Shown here in pieces: positions 24,652 through 33,146 of a DNA stretch of 64,000 bases. Below the pieces are notes generated by a model. The model was not told the origin of the DNA. It saw only the letters and a list, made by a program, of their open reading frames with translations, and searched no databases. The first letter of the stretch is position 1, and each line of letters starts with the position of its first letter. The position numbers and the translations under genes were made by a program. Source of the stretch: Streptomyces sp. NBC_00376 (GTDB lineage Bacteria > Actinomycetota > Actinomycetes > Streptomycetales > Streptomycetaceae); the NCBI RefSeq assembly GCF_036077095.1, contig NZ_CP107961.1, forward strand, positions 248,001 to 312,000, read 5' to 3'.

Positions 24652-25452
24652 ATGGACAAGGTGTTCTCGTCCGACGGCACGGCCATCGCCTACGAGCAGC
24701 AGGGCTCGGGCCCCGCGGTGGTGCTCGTCGGCGGCGCCTTCATGACCCGTGGCGACTCCGCCGCACTTGCCGGTCTGCTGGCCGAGCGGTTCACCGTGAT
24801 CACGTACGACCGCCGGGGCCGCGGAGACAGCGGGGACAGCTCGGCGTACGACGTGCAGCGCGAGGTCGAGGACCTGGACGCGCTGATCGAGCGCGTGGGC
24901 GGCGAGGCGATGGTCTTCGGCATGTCCTCCGGTGCGGTTCTGGCGCTGGAGGCCGTGGCCCGGGGCAGTGCCGTCTCCCGCCTGGCCCTGTACGAACCGC
25001 CGTTCATCGTCGACACCACCCGCCCTCCGCTGCCCGCCGACTACGTCGACCACCTGAAGGCGCTCGTGGCCCGGGAGGCATTCGGCGATGCTGTCGCCTA
25101 CTTCATGACCGCGGCCGTGGGCATGCCCGCCGAGGCCGTCGCCGGGATGCGGCAAGCCCCCTTCTGGGCCGGGATGGAGGCCACCGCCCGCACCCTGCCG
25201 TACGACGGTCAGGTCATGGGCGACACCATGTCCGGCCGCCCGCTGCCCGCCGACCGCTGGCAGTCCGTGACGGTCCCCGTCCTCGTCGGCAGCGGTGATG
25301 CCGACGAGCACATGCTGAAGGGGGCGCGGGAACTCGCCGCGCTGGCGGACAACTTCACCCTGCACACCATTGCCGGCCAGGACCACAACATCGACCCGAA
25401 GTCCCTCGCTCCCGTCCTGGACGGTTTCTTCGCCGCCGGGCAGAAGGCCTGA
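24652..25452 (+). CDS. Alpha/beta hydrolase
   Basis: 266 residues. Motifs: VVLVGGAFMTRGDS, TYDRRGRGDSGDS, elbow FGMSSGAVLALEAV (GMSSG), then VPVLVGSGDADEHM (acid) and IAGQDHNIDPKSL (His). The family of small hydrolases with the GxSSG elbow is common in actinobacteria, often beside TetR regulators. The ATG 24652 is 155 bases from the TetR start, beyond the operator. The substrate is unknown; it is not a close paralogue of the hydrolase at 23001. Confidence 0.88.
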   Translation: MDKVFSSDGTAIAYEQQGSGPAVVLVGGAFMTRGDSAALAGLLAERFTVITYDRRGRGDSGDSSAYDVQREVEDLDALIERVGGEAMVFGMSSGAVLALEAVARGSAVSRLALYEPPFIVDTTRPPLPADYVDHLKALVAREAFGDAVAYFMTAAVGMPAEAVAGMRQAPFWAGMEATARTLPYDGQVMGDTMSGRPLPADRWQSVTVPVLVGSGDADEHMLKGARELAALADNFTLHTIAGQDHNIDPKSLAPVLDGFFAAGQKA

Positions 25453-25530
25453 GCAAGGCCCCGCCGGCCCGGCGGGTGACCGTACGGGCTTCCACGACCA
25501 CCACGCACGCACATGAGGAGAGACAACGAC

Positions 25531-25749
25531 ATGACCGCCCCGGTGAACGGCCCCGCCAGCTACTTCCCCTCGATCGAGAAGAAGTACGGCCGCCCGATCG
25601 AGGATTGGAAGAACCTCATCCGCACATCGCCTCTGACCAAGCACATGGAGCTCGTCGCCTGGCTCAAGACCGAGCACGGCCTGGGCCACGGCCATGCCAA
25701 CGCCCTCGTCGCACACACCCTGGCCGAGGCGAAGTCCGGCGCCGAGTGA
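25531..25749 (+). CDS. DUF4287 domain protein
   Basis: 72 residues. SYFPSIEKKYGRPIEDWKNLIR and HMELVAWLKTEHGLGHGHANALVAHTLAE match the short DUF4287 family of helical proteins. It is probably co-transcribed with the hydrolase, starting 78 bases after its stop. Function unknown. Confidence 0.8.
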   Translation: MTAPVNGPASYFPSIEKKYGRPIEDWKNLIRTSPLTKHMELVAWLKTEHGLGHGHANALVAHTLAEAKSGAE

Positions 25750-25927
25750 CGGTCCGTGCACACTGCCGGTCGCGCGGTCGAGTCCGGCTGCCGTTGCGGG
25801 GGTAAGGATCTCTTATGAAATGGTCGTCACCGCAACCCGGTTCGCGTTCACGCGGACCGCGGCGGACGGTGGCGAACCGTACGTAAGGTCCGCGACGTCC
25901 CGTACACCTCGGGCTGAAGGGAAACGA

Positions 25928-26878
25928 ATGGCTAGTCCTCTGTCCGCCTCCGCTGTGCTCAAGGCGTTGCGCGCCGAGGGCGTGCGCGTGGTCGAGGTCG
26001 GCAACTGGCGTACCCACAACCGCAATTCGAAGGGTCCATGGGGCCCGGTCAACGGCAGCATCGTGCACCACACCGTGACCAAGGGCACCGCGGCGACGGT
26101 CCGGATGGTCCGCGACGGCTACGCGGACCTGCCCGGCCCGCTGTGCCACGGGATGATCGCGAAGGACGGCCGGGTGCACATGGTCGGCTGGGGCCGCGCG
26201 AATCACGCCGGTGGCGGCGACCCCAAGGTGCTGGAGCAGGTCATAGCGGAGTCGTACGGCACCCGGCCGACTCCGCCGACCCGCGGCAACAGCGACGGGG
26301 TCGACGGCAACGCGCGGTTCTACGGGTGGGAGTGCGAGAACCTCGGCGACGGCAAGGACCCCTGGCCCAAGACCCAGTACGACGCGATCGTCCGCGTCCA
26401 GGCCGCCCTGTGCCGGGCGCACAAATGGTCGGCGAAGTCCGTGATAGGCCACCTGGAATGGTCGAACGACAAGGTCGACCCCCGCGGCTTCACCATGCCC
26501 AAGCTCCGCGCCGATGTTTCCGAGCGGCTCAAGCACCCCGCGAGCTGGAACCCCGGCTCGGACCAGGAGGAGGACCCCATGGCAGGCATCACCAAGCGCG
26601 ACATCTTCGACGCCGTGTGGAAGACCGACGCGATCGGCGGCCCGGCGGACGCGGCGGACCACTCGACGAACCCGACATGGCAGCCGCAGTCCATCCTGAA
26701 GGACATGCAGGCCCGCATCCGGTCCATGGACAAGCGGCTGGCCGCCCAGACCGCCGCGATCACCGCGCTCGCCGGTCAGGTCGGCACGGGCGCCGACACA
26801 CGGACCGTCGTCGCCGCGGTCGAGGCCGCGATCGAACGGGCCGTCATCGAAACCGACACCGAAACCGGCGACGCCTAG
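25928..26878 (+). CDS. N-acetylmuramoyl-L-alanine amidase (phage-endolysin-like)
   Basis: 316 residues; AAGGGA before ATG 25928. The amidase_2/PGRP fold is seen in the zinc ligands: SIVHHTVTKG (first His), WGRANHAGGG (second), then IGHLEWSNDKVDPRGF (third, with K and D). The C-terminal ~100 residues (KRDIFDAVWKTDAIGGPADAADHSTNPTWQPQSIL) occur in actinophage endolysins with a coiled tail (RIRSMDKRLAAQTAAITALAGQVG). There is no signal peptide and no neighbouring phage gene, so it may be a prophage remnant or a domesticated lysin. Its TAG overlaps the convergent SGNH stop (CTAG). Confidence 0.85.
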   Translation: MASPLSASAVLKALRAEGVRVVEVGNWRTHNRNSKGPWGPVNGSIVHHTVTKGTAATVRMVRDGYADLPGPLCHGMIAKDGRVHMVGWGRANHAGGGDPKVLEQVIAESYGTRPTPPTRGNSDGVDGNARFYGWECENLGDGKDPWPKTQYDAIVRVQAALCRAHKWSAKSVIGHLEWSNDKVDPRGFTMPKLRADVSERLKHPASWNPGSDQEEDPMAGITKRDIFDAVWKTDAIGGPADAADHSTNPTWQPQSILKDMQARIRSMDKRLAAQTAAITALAGQVGTGADTRTVVAAVEAAIERAVIETDTETGDA

Positions 26879-27690
26879 GCTCCCGCCGGTCGGCTTCCCG
26901 TCGTGGAGCCGGGCGGGGCGCTCACGGGCAGCAGCTGGGGACGCTTCGCGGTGCGGCCTGCGCCGGAGGACCGGCCGCGAAGGCGGCGTCCGAGCCAGGG
27001 GCCGAGGAACGCGGCCGCCCAGCGCAGTTCGGCCGCCGCGGCCTGACCGCCCGTGAGGACCCTCCGCGGCAGCAGGGGGAGAGTCCAGGCGTCGTCGCTG
27101 CCGGGCAGGTGGATCGCCTCGGCGACGGCTGCGGCGATCCGCTCGTGGCCCAGGGGACTGGCGTGGAGCCGGTCCACGCTCCACAGCCGGGGATCGGTGG
27201 CGACGGCCGCCCGGCCGGTTTCGGCGACCGCGACCCCGTGCCGGGCGGCCGCGGCACGGATGCGGGTGTTGAGGTCGAACACGCGTGACCTGATCGGCCG
27301 GGCGAGGGGCACGATCTTCCCCACGTCGGGGAAGGTCAGCGTCACCACATGGGCCCCGGCCGCGGTGAGCGCGGCGAACATCTCCTCCATGTGCCCGGCC
27401 ACCGCCGAGGCGTCGAACCGGGGCCTGAGCAGATCGTTGACCCCGGAGACAACGGTGGCCAGGTCGGGGCGCAGAGCCAGGGCGGGCCCCAGCTGTTCGG
27501 CGCGGACCTGTTCGGCGACACGGCCGCGTACGGCAAGGTTGGCGTACCGAAGGCCCGGGTCGACGGCCGCCAGGTGCTCGGCGAGCCGGTCGGCGAAGCC
27601 CCTCAGCCCGACGGTGTCGTCACCGTCGCCGAGCCCTTCGGTCTGGCTGTCGCCCAGGGCGACGTAGCGCAGGTACTCACCGCTCGGCAT
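26875..27690 (-). CDS. SGNH/GDSL hydrolase
   Basis: 271 residues from ATG 27690. Block I is YVALGDSQTEGLGDGD (catalytic Ser), block III VVSGVNDLLRP and block V near SVDRLHASPLGH (Asp and His). The enzyme is a cytosolic esterase/lipase-type hydrolase. Its start overlaps the PadR gene by 14 bases, so the two are co-translated and PadR probably regulates it. The C-terminal ~70 residues are basic and low-complexity. Confidence 0.87.
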   Translation of the reverse strand: MPSGEYLRYVALGDSQTEGLGDGDDTVGLRGFADRLAEHLAAVDPGLRYANLAVRGRVAEQVRAEQLGPALALRPDLATVVSGVNDLLRPRFDASAVAGHMEEMFAALTAAGAHVVTLTFPDVGKIVPLARPIRSRVFDLNTRIRAAAARHGVAVAETGRAAVATDPRLWSVDRLHASPLGHERIAAAVAEAIHLPGSDDAWTLPLLPRRVLTGGQAAAAELRWAAAFLGPWLGRRLRGRSSGAGRTAKRPQLLPVSAPPGSTTGSRPAGA

Positions 27691-28246
27691 GCGTCGACTG
27701 CCTTTCCTGGAGAACGGCCGCGATCCGCCGGCACCAGTCACGGTGCTCCTGCTCGAAGGCCAGCCCGCGCAGACAGGTCAGATACGGCCCGATCCGCTCG
27801 CCCCGGAGGAGGAACTCCTCCTCGTCCGCGTCGCCGCGCAGCTGCCGCAGCACCTTGCCGAGAAGCTCGATCTTGGCCTCGGCCGCGGCGGCCCGCTCCT
27901 GGAGCTGTTCGATCACCGAATCCGTGCCGATGCGGTCGGCGACCTGGACCTTGACGAGCAGATCGTCGCGGATGAACGAGGGCTTCGACACGGCTGCGGC
28001 GAACTTCTCCAGCTCGGCGCGACCGGCGTCGGTGACCTGGAACAGACGTTTGTTGGGCCGGGTCTCCTGGACCACCTGCCGCCCCGTGACCAGTCCTTCC
28101 TTCTCCAGCTTGGCCAGCTCCGCGTACAGCTGCTGCGGCAGGGCGTGCCAGAAGTTCGCGACGCCGATGTCGAACGCCTTCGCCAGCTGGTATCCGCTGT
28201 ACTCACCGTCCAGCAGCGCCGCCAGCACGGCATGTCGCAAGGCCAT
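27677..28246 (-). CDS. PadR family regulator
   Basis: 189 residues from ATG 28246 with AAGGGG upstream. N-terminal winged helix: ALRHAVLAALLDGEYSGYQLAKAFDIGVANFWHALPQQLYAELAKLEKEGLVTG. A C-terminal vir_2-like coiled region follows (AVSKPSFIRDDLLVKVQ ... EAKIELLGKVLRQL). It belongs to PadR s1 with a C-terminal dimer helix. The operator is very likely the inverted repeat at 28286-28321 in front of it, also facing the NTF2-like gene. Confidence 0.9.
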   Translation of the reverse strand: MALRHAVLAALLDGEYSGYQLAKAFDIGVANFWHALPQQLYAELAKLEKEGLVTGRQVVQETRPNKRLFQVTDAGRAELEKFAAAVSKPSFIRDDLLVKVQVADRIGTDSVIEQLQERAAAAEAKIELLGKVLRQLRGDADEEEFLLRGERIGPYLTCLRGLAFEQEHRDWCRRIAAVLQERQSTHAER

Positions 28247-28285
28247 CGGAGCGACCCCTTCCCTTTCCTCGTCCGCCACTGCATC

Positions 28286-28328
28286 ATACTCAAGAAAATG
28301 ACTAATCACATTCTTGAGTATTCTTGAG
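28286..28328. promoter_or_regulatory. PadR-type operator: ATACTCAAGAA inverted repeat plus extra half-site
   Basis: Arms ATACTCAAGAA (28286-28296) and TTCTTGAGTAT (28311-28321) are perfect inverted repeats with a 14-base AT-rich spacer; a third half-site TTCTTGAG follows at 28321-28328. The site lies between the divergent starts of padR (28246) and the NTF2-like gene (28343). Confidence 0.75.
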
Positions 28329-28342
28329 CATCAGGAGGAGTC

Positions 28343-28783
28343 ATGGAGACCGTGGAGACCACCGAACGCTTCCGCGCCGCGGTGGAGAGGGGCGAACTGG
28401 CCCTGCTGAGCGACCTGTTCACCGAGGACATCCGCCTCTACAGCCCCGTGAAGTTCACCCCCTTCGAGGGCAGGCCCATGGTGCTGGGGCTCTTCGGCGT
28501 ACTGCTGCGCACCTTCGAGGACTTCCGCTACGTCGGACATTTCGAGGGCACGGCCGAGACGAGTGCCGACGGCGAAGAAGCCCCGTCGACGGTCCTGCTC
28601 TTCCGGGCCACCGTGAACGGCAAGCAGATCCACGGCATCGACCTGCTCCAGTTCGACGGGGCGGGCCGGATCAAGGAGTTCACCGTGATGGTCCGCCCCC
28701 AGTCCGCCGTGCACGCTCTGGGCCAGGCGGTACTCGACGGACTGGTCGCCGACGGCCTCGTCCCCGCGGCCGTCGACCGCTGA
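28343..28783 (+). CDS. NTF2-like / SnoaL-like domain protein
   Basis: 146 residues; strong AGGAGGAG site before ATG 28343. The pattern is of an NTF2-like fold: RFRAAVERGELALLSDLFTEDIRLYSPVKFTPFEGR, ending LLQFDGAGRIKEFTVMVRP. Members include SnoaL cyclases and many of unknown role. It is divergent from PadR and directly behind the operator, so it is probably PadR-repressed. The ligand is unknown. Confidence 0.82.
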   Translation: METVETTERFRAAVERGELALLSDLFTEDIRLYSPVKFTPFEGRPMVLGLFGVLLRTFEDFRYVGHFEGTAETSADGEEAPSTVLLFRATVNGKQIHGIDLLQFDGAGRIKEFTVMVRPQSAVHALGQAVLDGLVADGLVPAAVDR

Positions 28784-28842
28784 GGACTGTCCGGCGCCGA
28801 ACCGGGATGCGCGCGGACGGTCGATGCTGGGAGACTTCCAGC

Positions 28843-29742
28843 ATGCCGCTTGCCGAAGCCCTGCCCGGAGTGTCCATCGAGTACGAGACCTTCGGCGACC
28901 CCTCAGATCCGCCGGTCCTGCTCGTGATGGGATTCAGCGCCCAGATGATCGCCTGGCACGAGGACTTCTGCCGCACGCTCGCGGAACGTGGACGCTACGT
29001 GATCCGGTACGACAACCGCGACTGCGGGCTGTCCACCAAGTTCGACGAACATCCCGTCGACACGGGCCGGTTCATCGACGCCGTGAGCTCGGGCGACATC
29101 CCGTCCGCCCTGGCGATGGCGCCCTACACACTGCAGGACATGGCCGACGACGGCCTCGGCCTGCTCACCGCGCTCGGCATCGAGCGGGTCCACGTGGTCG
29201 GAACCTCGATGGGCGGCATGATCGCCCAGACGATGGCCATCAGCCGGCCGGAGCGAGTGCTGACCCTGACGTCGATGATGTCCTCGACCGGCGAGCCCGA
29301 CTACGGCCACCCCAGCCCCGAGGCCCAGGCCGTGGTCTCCAGCCCGAAACCATCGGACCGCGAGGGGTACATCGCGGCGGCGGAAAGGGACCTGGTCTGG
29401 GCCTCCAAGCGGTACGGCAACGCGGCAGTCCTGCGTGAACTGGCTGCCCGGAGCTACGACCGCGCCCACTACCCGGCCGGAGTCGGGCGGCAACTCGCGG
29501 CAATGATCCTCAGCGGCCCGCGCACCGACGCACTGCGCGGGCTCCGAGTGCCGACCCTGGTGATCCACGGTCTCGACGACACGCTGACCGACCCCAGCGG
29601 GGGAAGGCGCACCGCCGAGCTGGTGCCCGGCGCGAAGCTCCTGCTGCTCGCCGACATGGGGCACGATCGCCCCCGCGAACTCTGGCCCGAGATCATCGAC
29701 GCCCTGGAGACCCACACCCGCGCAGACGCCGACACCCCCTGA
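28843..29742 (+). CDS. Alpha/beta hydrolase
   Basis: 299 residues. VLLVMGFSAQMIAWHEDFC, IRYDNRDCGLSTKF, elbow VGTSMGGMIAQTMA, then VIHGLDDTLTDPSGG (acid) and LADMGHDRPRELW (His). The tone of MGFSAQ..W and RYDNRDCGLS is that of the AclC/RdmC-like methylesterase group, but the substrate is not known. A short inverted repeat ATGCTGG..CCAGCAT at 28824-28844 overlaps the start codon. Confidence 0.88.
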   Translation: MPLAEALPGVSIEYETFGDPSDPPVLLVMGFSAQMIAWHEDFCRTLAERGRYVIRYDNRDCGLSTKFDEHPVDTGRFIDAVSSGDIPSALAMAPYTLQDMADDGLGLLTALGIERVHVVGTSMGGMIAQTMAISRPERVLTLTSMMSSTGEPDYGHPSPEAQAVVSSPKPSDREGYIAAAERDLVWASKRYGNAAVLRELAARSYDRAHYPAGVGRQLAAMILSGPRTDALRGLRVPTLVIHGLDDTLTDPSGGRRTAELVPGAKLLLLADMGHDRPRELWPEIIDALETHTRADADTP

Positions 29743-29752
29743 GCGGCCGTGC

Positions 29753-31297
29753 TCAGACCGTGAACCAGCGCTCGACCGCCGCCCGCAGCCCGGCCAGTTC
29801 GGCCGGGTCCGGGACGGGTGAGCCGCTGGCCCAGGCCACGTATCCGTCGGGGCGGATCAGCAGGGCGGAGAGGCCGGCCGGGGCGCCACCCCGTGCGACG
29901 ACGGGATCGACGGTGTCCTGGTCCTTCGCCAGTACGGCGGCCGCCGACCGGTCCTCGGTCAGGTCGATCAGCAACGGCCGGGCGCTCCGGGCGAGTTCGG
30001 CGAGCCGGACCCTCTCCGTCCCGGTGATCAGCTCCAGCTCCGGTGCGAAGTGGCCGACCGCGGGGTGGGGATCGGTGATGCCCATCTCGTAGCGCACATC
30101 GGTGCCCGCGGTGAGGTCGGCGAGGCGCTGGACGACCTCCTTGCCGCTGAGCAGCTCGGTGAAGAGTTCGCGCAGGGCCGTGGTGTCGCTCCCCGGTGCG
30201 GTGAGCGCGGACTGCGCCTCGGAGTTGAGTACCATGCGGCGGGCGGCCAGGCGGCGCTCGGTGTCGTAGCTGTCGAGCAGGCCGGGCGGGGCGGTGTCGC
30301 TCAGCGCGGCGGCAAGCTTCCAGCCGAGGTTGGCGGCGTCCTGCAGGCCCAGGTTCAGCCCGGGACCGCCGCCGGAGGCGTACACGTGGGCGGCGTCGCC
30401 GACGAGGAAGACCCGGCGGTCGCGGAACCGGTCGGCGACCCGGGTGTTGCCGCCGGCCAGCCGCCGCAGCACATGCGGGCCCGTGCCGTCCGGTGGGCCG
30501 AGCGGCAGGTCGACGCCGAGGACCCGGCGGACACTCGCCTCCATCTCGGCCAGGGTCATCGGTTCGTCCGTCGCGGGCTGGTCCCACTCGGTGGTGCTGA
30601 CCAGCGGCGGCTGCCCGGGGAACGGCGCGTAGGAGAAGCCGCCGCGGTCGGTGCGGTGCGGCAGGAATGGCAGGACCGGCCCGTGGCCGGGAACGGTGAG
30701 GGCGCCGTTGCCCGGATCGACCCAGTCGGCCGGGACGGTGGCGTGAGCGGTGCGGTTGGTTCGGCGGTCGTGGCTGACGCCGGGGAACCCGATCCCGGAG
30801 AGCTTGCGGATCACACTGTGCGCGCCGTCCGCGCCGACCACATAGCGGGCGCGGAGCTGCCGGTCGCCATCGGGGCCGGTGACGTCGAGGGTGACGGCGT
30901 CCTCGTCCTGGGCGACGGCACCGACCCGGTGCCCGCGCCGCAGATCGACGCCGAGCGAGCGGGCACGCTCCTCCAGGACCTGGACGATGCGGTGCTGCGG
31001 GGCGGCCAGGCCGAAGACCGGGCTGGCGTCCAGCAGGCCGAGATCCAGCCCCATGGCGGCGAACATGAAGTAGGCCGTGTTCGGCTGCGGGGGCTCCGGG
31101 CTGCCGCTGAGCGGCTCGTACAGACCGCGGTGGTCGGCCAGGCGCACCACCTGGCCGAGCAGGCCGTTGGCCTTGGGCTCGGTGCTGGGCTCCGGGAGCT
31201 GCTCAAGCACGATCGGGCTGATGCCGGCCAGGCTCAGCTCGCAGGCCAGCATCAGCCCGTTCGGGCCGCCTCCCACGATGATCACGTCGGCTGTCAC
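29753..31297 (-). CDS. FAD-dependent aromatic monooxygenase (phenol/PHBH type)
   Basis: 514 residues from GTG 31297. FAD motifs: VIIVGGGPNGLMLACELSLAG (GxGxxG), VVGADGAHSVIR (DG motif), FLVGDAAHVYASGGGPGLNLGLQDAANL (GD motif). The C-terminal thioredoxin-like tail (RPLLIDLTEDRSAAAVLAKD, ALLIRPDGYVAWASG) is typical of PgaE/RdmE/MhpA-like hydroxylases of polyketide or xenobiotic substrates. It follows the TetR gene on the same strand; TetR-monooxygenase pairs are often detoxification units. The aromatic substrate is unknown. Confidence 0.9.
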   Translation of the reverse strand: MTADVIIVGGGPNGLMLACELSLAGISPIVLEQLPEPSTEPKANGLLGQVVRLADHRGLYEPLSGSPEPPQPNTAYFMFAAMGLDLGLLDASPVFGLAAPQHRIVQVLEERARSLGVDLRRGHRVGAVAQDEDAVTLDVTGPDGDRQLRARYVVGADGAHSVIRKLSGIGFPGVSHDRRTNRTAHATVPADWVDPGNGALTVPGHGPVLPFLPHRTDRGGFSYAPFPGQPPLVSTTEWDQPATDEPMTLAEMEASVRRVLGVDLPLGPPDGTGPHVLRRLAGGNTRVADRFRDRRVFLVGDAAHVYASGGGPGLNLGLQDAANLGWKLAAALSDTAPPGLLDSYDTERRLAARRMVLNSEAQSALTAPGSDTTALRELFTELLSGKEVVQRLADLTAGTDVRYEMGITDPHPAVGHFAPELELITGTERVRLAELARSARPLLIDLTEDRSAAAVLAKDQDTVDPVVARGGAPAGLSALLIRPDGYVAWASGSPVPDPAELAGLRAAVERWFTV

Positions 31298-31433
31298 GGT
31301 CGTGCCTCCTTGGTACGGAAAGGGGAAAGGGAGGGGAGGGGGAGAGGGAGGGAAGGGGCGACGCCGGGCATGCGGCGGCTGCCGCTCCTCGTTGCGGAAG
31401 CGGAGAGGGCGGCGCCGGGTGTGCGGTGGGCGG

Positions 31434-32090
31434 TTACCGCTCTTCGCCCGGGACCGGCAGGCCGGCGGCGAGCTGCTCGAAGACTTGGGCCAGGACCGCG
31501 CCGAGCGGCGCGGGTTCGTCGGCGCGCAGGCTGTGCTCGACGGCCGTCGCGCTGCCGGCCGCCACCACGGCGGCCACCAGCTTCGGGTAGACGTCGCGTT
31601 CGGCGTCGGTGCCGGTGCGTCGCGCGACGGCCTCGGCCAGCGCCTGCTGGGCGGCGGCGTTGGCCTTGACGATCTCACCGGCCAGCGCGGGTTCGCCCAG
31701 CATCAGCCGCACCCCCTCGCGCCACCGCTCGTTCTGCGGTGCGTTCCGGGACGCGGGGGTCTCCGGCGGTACGAACCGGCCGACGACGGCGTGCAGCAGC
31801 GAGTCCCAGAGCGGTTCGCCGGCCGGGCGCGCGAGCAGGTCCTCGGCGACCTGGAGCATCCTCTCCAGGTGGCTGGCGGCGATCGCCTCGGCCTTGCCGG
31901 CGAAGTAGTTGCGGAAGGTGCGGACGGAGACATTGACCTCGGCCGCGATCTGATCGACCGTCACATCAGCCCAGCCGTGCAGGACGCAGAGCCGGATCGC
32001 CGCCTGGCTCAGGGCTACCCGGGTCTCCCGCTTCTTGCGCTCACGGAGTCCGGGCTGCCCGGCCGTACGGGCCTCGTCTGCAGGTGTCAT
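31434..32090 (-). CDS. TetR family regulator
   Basis: 218 residues from ATG 32090. HTH: RVALSQAAIRLCVLHGWADVTVDQIAAEVNVSVRTFRNYFAGKAEAIAASH. The C-terminus (FVPPETPASRNAPQNERWREGVRLMLGEPALAGEIVKANA) is the MftR-like/TetR_C_17 kind. It lies 136 bases upstream of the monooxygenase on the same strand and is its likely repressor. The intervening sequence is purine/pyrimidine-biased (GGGGAGGG runs). Confidence 0.9.
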   Translation of the reverse strand: MTPADEARTAGQPGLRERKKRETRVALSQAAIRLCVLHGWADVTVDQIAAEVNVSVRTFRNYFAGKAEAIAASHLERMLQVAEDLLARPAGEPLWDSLLHAVVGRFVPPETPASRNAPQNERWREGVRLMLGEPALAGEIVKANAAAQQALAEAVARRTGTDAERDVYPKLVAAVVAAGSATAVEHSLRADEPAPLGAVLAQVFEQLAAGLPVPGEER

Positions 32091-32264
32091 GCGAGCAGCG
32101 TAGAGCAAATCTTGCCGTCGCGGCAATGATGCAAGAAGAGAAAGATTGCCAAAATGGAAAGATTCCCCGAGTTGCCCCGGGGTGGTGATGGTGCCGCCTC
32201 GGCAGCGCCGGGGGCCGGAAGCGGTGGCTGACGCGCCGCTTGCGGCCCCCGGCGCTGCTCGGGT

Positions 32265-32486
32265 TCAGCGGATGTAGAGTCCGTACTCGCCCGTGAGCGG
32301 CGTGTTCACGCACTTCCATTCGGACCAGCCCTCGCGCTGGTACTGCTGACCGGCGTCGACGCACCGGGTCTTGCTCGCGTACATGCCGATGTACGTCCAG
32401 TCCGCCGCCTGGGCGGACGGTGCGCTCAGGCCGATGACGGCCATTGCGGCGACGCCCAGGGACAGTAGTGCTCCACGCTTGCGCAT
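32265..32486 (-). CDS. Small secreted protein
   Basis: 73 residues from ATG 32486. A signal peptide (RKRGALLSLGVAAMAVIGLSAPSAQA) precedes a mature ~45-residue domain with Cys-containing segments RCVDAGQQYQREG and WKCVNTPLTGEYGLYIR. Two Cys suggest one disulphide. Similar short exported proteins are common in Streptomyces and uncharacterised. Confidence 0.75.
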   Translation of the reverse strand: MRKRGALLSLGVAAMAVIGLSAPSAQAADWTYIGMYASKTRCVDAGQQYQREGWSEWKCVNTPLTGEYGLYIR

Positions 32487-32938
32487 TCAGGATTTCCTTC
32501 TGCAGGGGGACGGGCGGGGTGGGACAGGCAGGGATCCTGCTGGACGGATTTCTGGTCCGCAAGCACTTTCGAGGAATGCGTGATCCTCGTATCAATTGGT
32601 TGCGACAGGTCCAACTTGGCTTGCTGGCAAGCGAGTTGACGAATCAGTGAGAGGTGGCGCCGACTCGGCCGAAACCCCGAACGTCGGGGCCGGCGTCGCT
32701 GGAGCAGGCATCGGGGCGGCTCCGGCCGACCAGCTGCCATCGCCCTGGACAGTCCGCCGCCGGCTGCCGTCGACGACAGCTGGTACGTGCTCCGGCACGT
32801 GGTGGTGCCGGCCCGCGACCCGCTGGTCGATCACGGCCCCGGCATAGGAGCCGCGTAGTCCCTCGCAAGGAATTCGTCGTCCTATGAGGGTCCGTGGGGT
32901 TCTCCGCAGTGAGCTCCCCGGAGGCGAAGGAGGGTGAG
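32487..32938. other. Intergenic region without supportable gene
   Basis: About 450 bases between the small secreted protein and the carboxylase epsilon gene. Open frames here are unsupported by ribosome sites or family motifs. It presumably contains the promoters of both flanking genes; the inverted repeat GCTTGC-TG-GCAAGC lies near 32620. Confidence 0.5.
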
Positions 32939-33136
32939 ATGGGCAGTCCGGAGAGCTCCGGGATCGCGCTGAGTGTCGAGCGGGGGCAGGCCACCGAAGA
33001 GGAACTGGCCGCGCTCACCGTGGTGTTGCTCGCGTTGCGGGCCGATCGTGCGGAGCCGCCGCAGCGGCAGTCCGTCGCCGGGTCGCGGTGGTGGCGGCAC
33101 GCGGACCGGTACGACGCCCCGCTCAGCTGGCAGTGA
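32939..33136 (+). CDS. Acyl-CoA carboxylase epsilon subunit
   Basis: 65 residues from ATG 32939 with AAGGAGG upstream. The pattern ALSVERGQATEEELAALTVVLLAL ... W-RHADRYDAPLSW is the actinobacterial AccE/PccE epsilon subunit, which activates the beta subunit. It is 10 bases before the beta-subunit gene. The pair would make malonyl- or methylmalonyl-CoA with a biotinylated alpha subunit encoded elsewhere. It opens the biosynthetic cluster. Confidence 0.88.
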   Translation: MGSPESSGIALSVERGQATEEELAALTVVLLALRADRAEPPQRQSVAGSRWWRHADRYDAPLSWQ

Positions 33137-33146
33137 GGGGGACGCC

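Noticed and set aside
32596..32847. Small open frames between the secreted peptide and the carboxylase gene
   Set aside because: No ribosome site or known motif on either strand.
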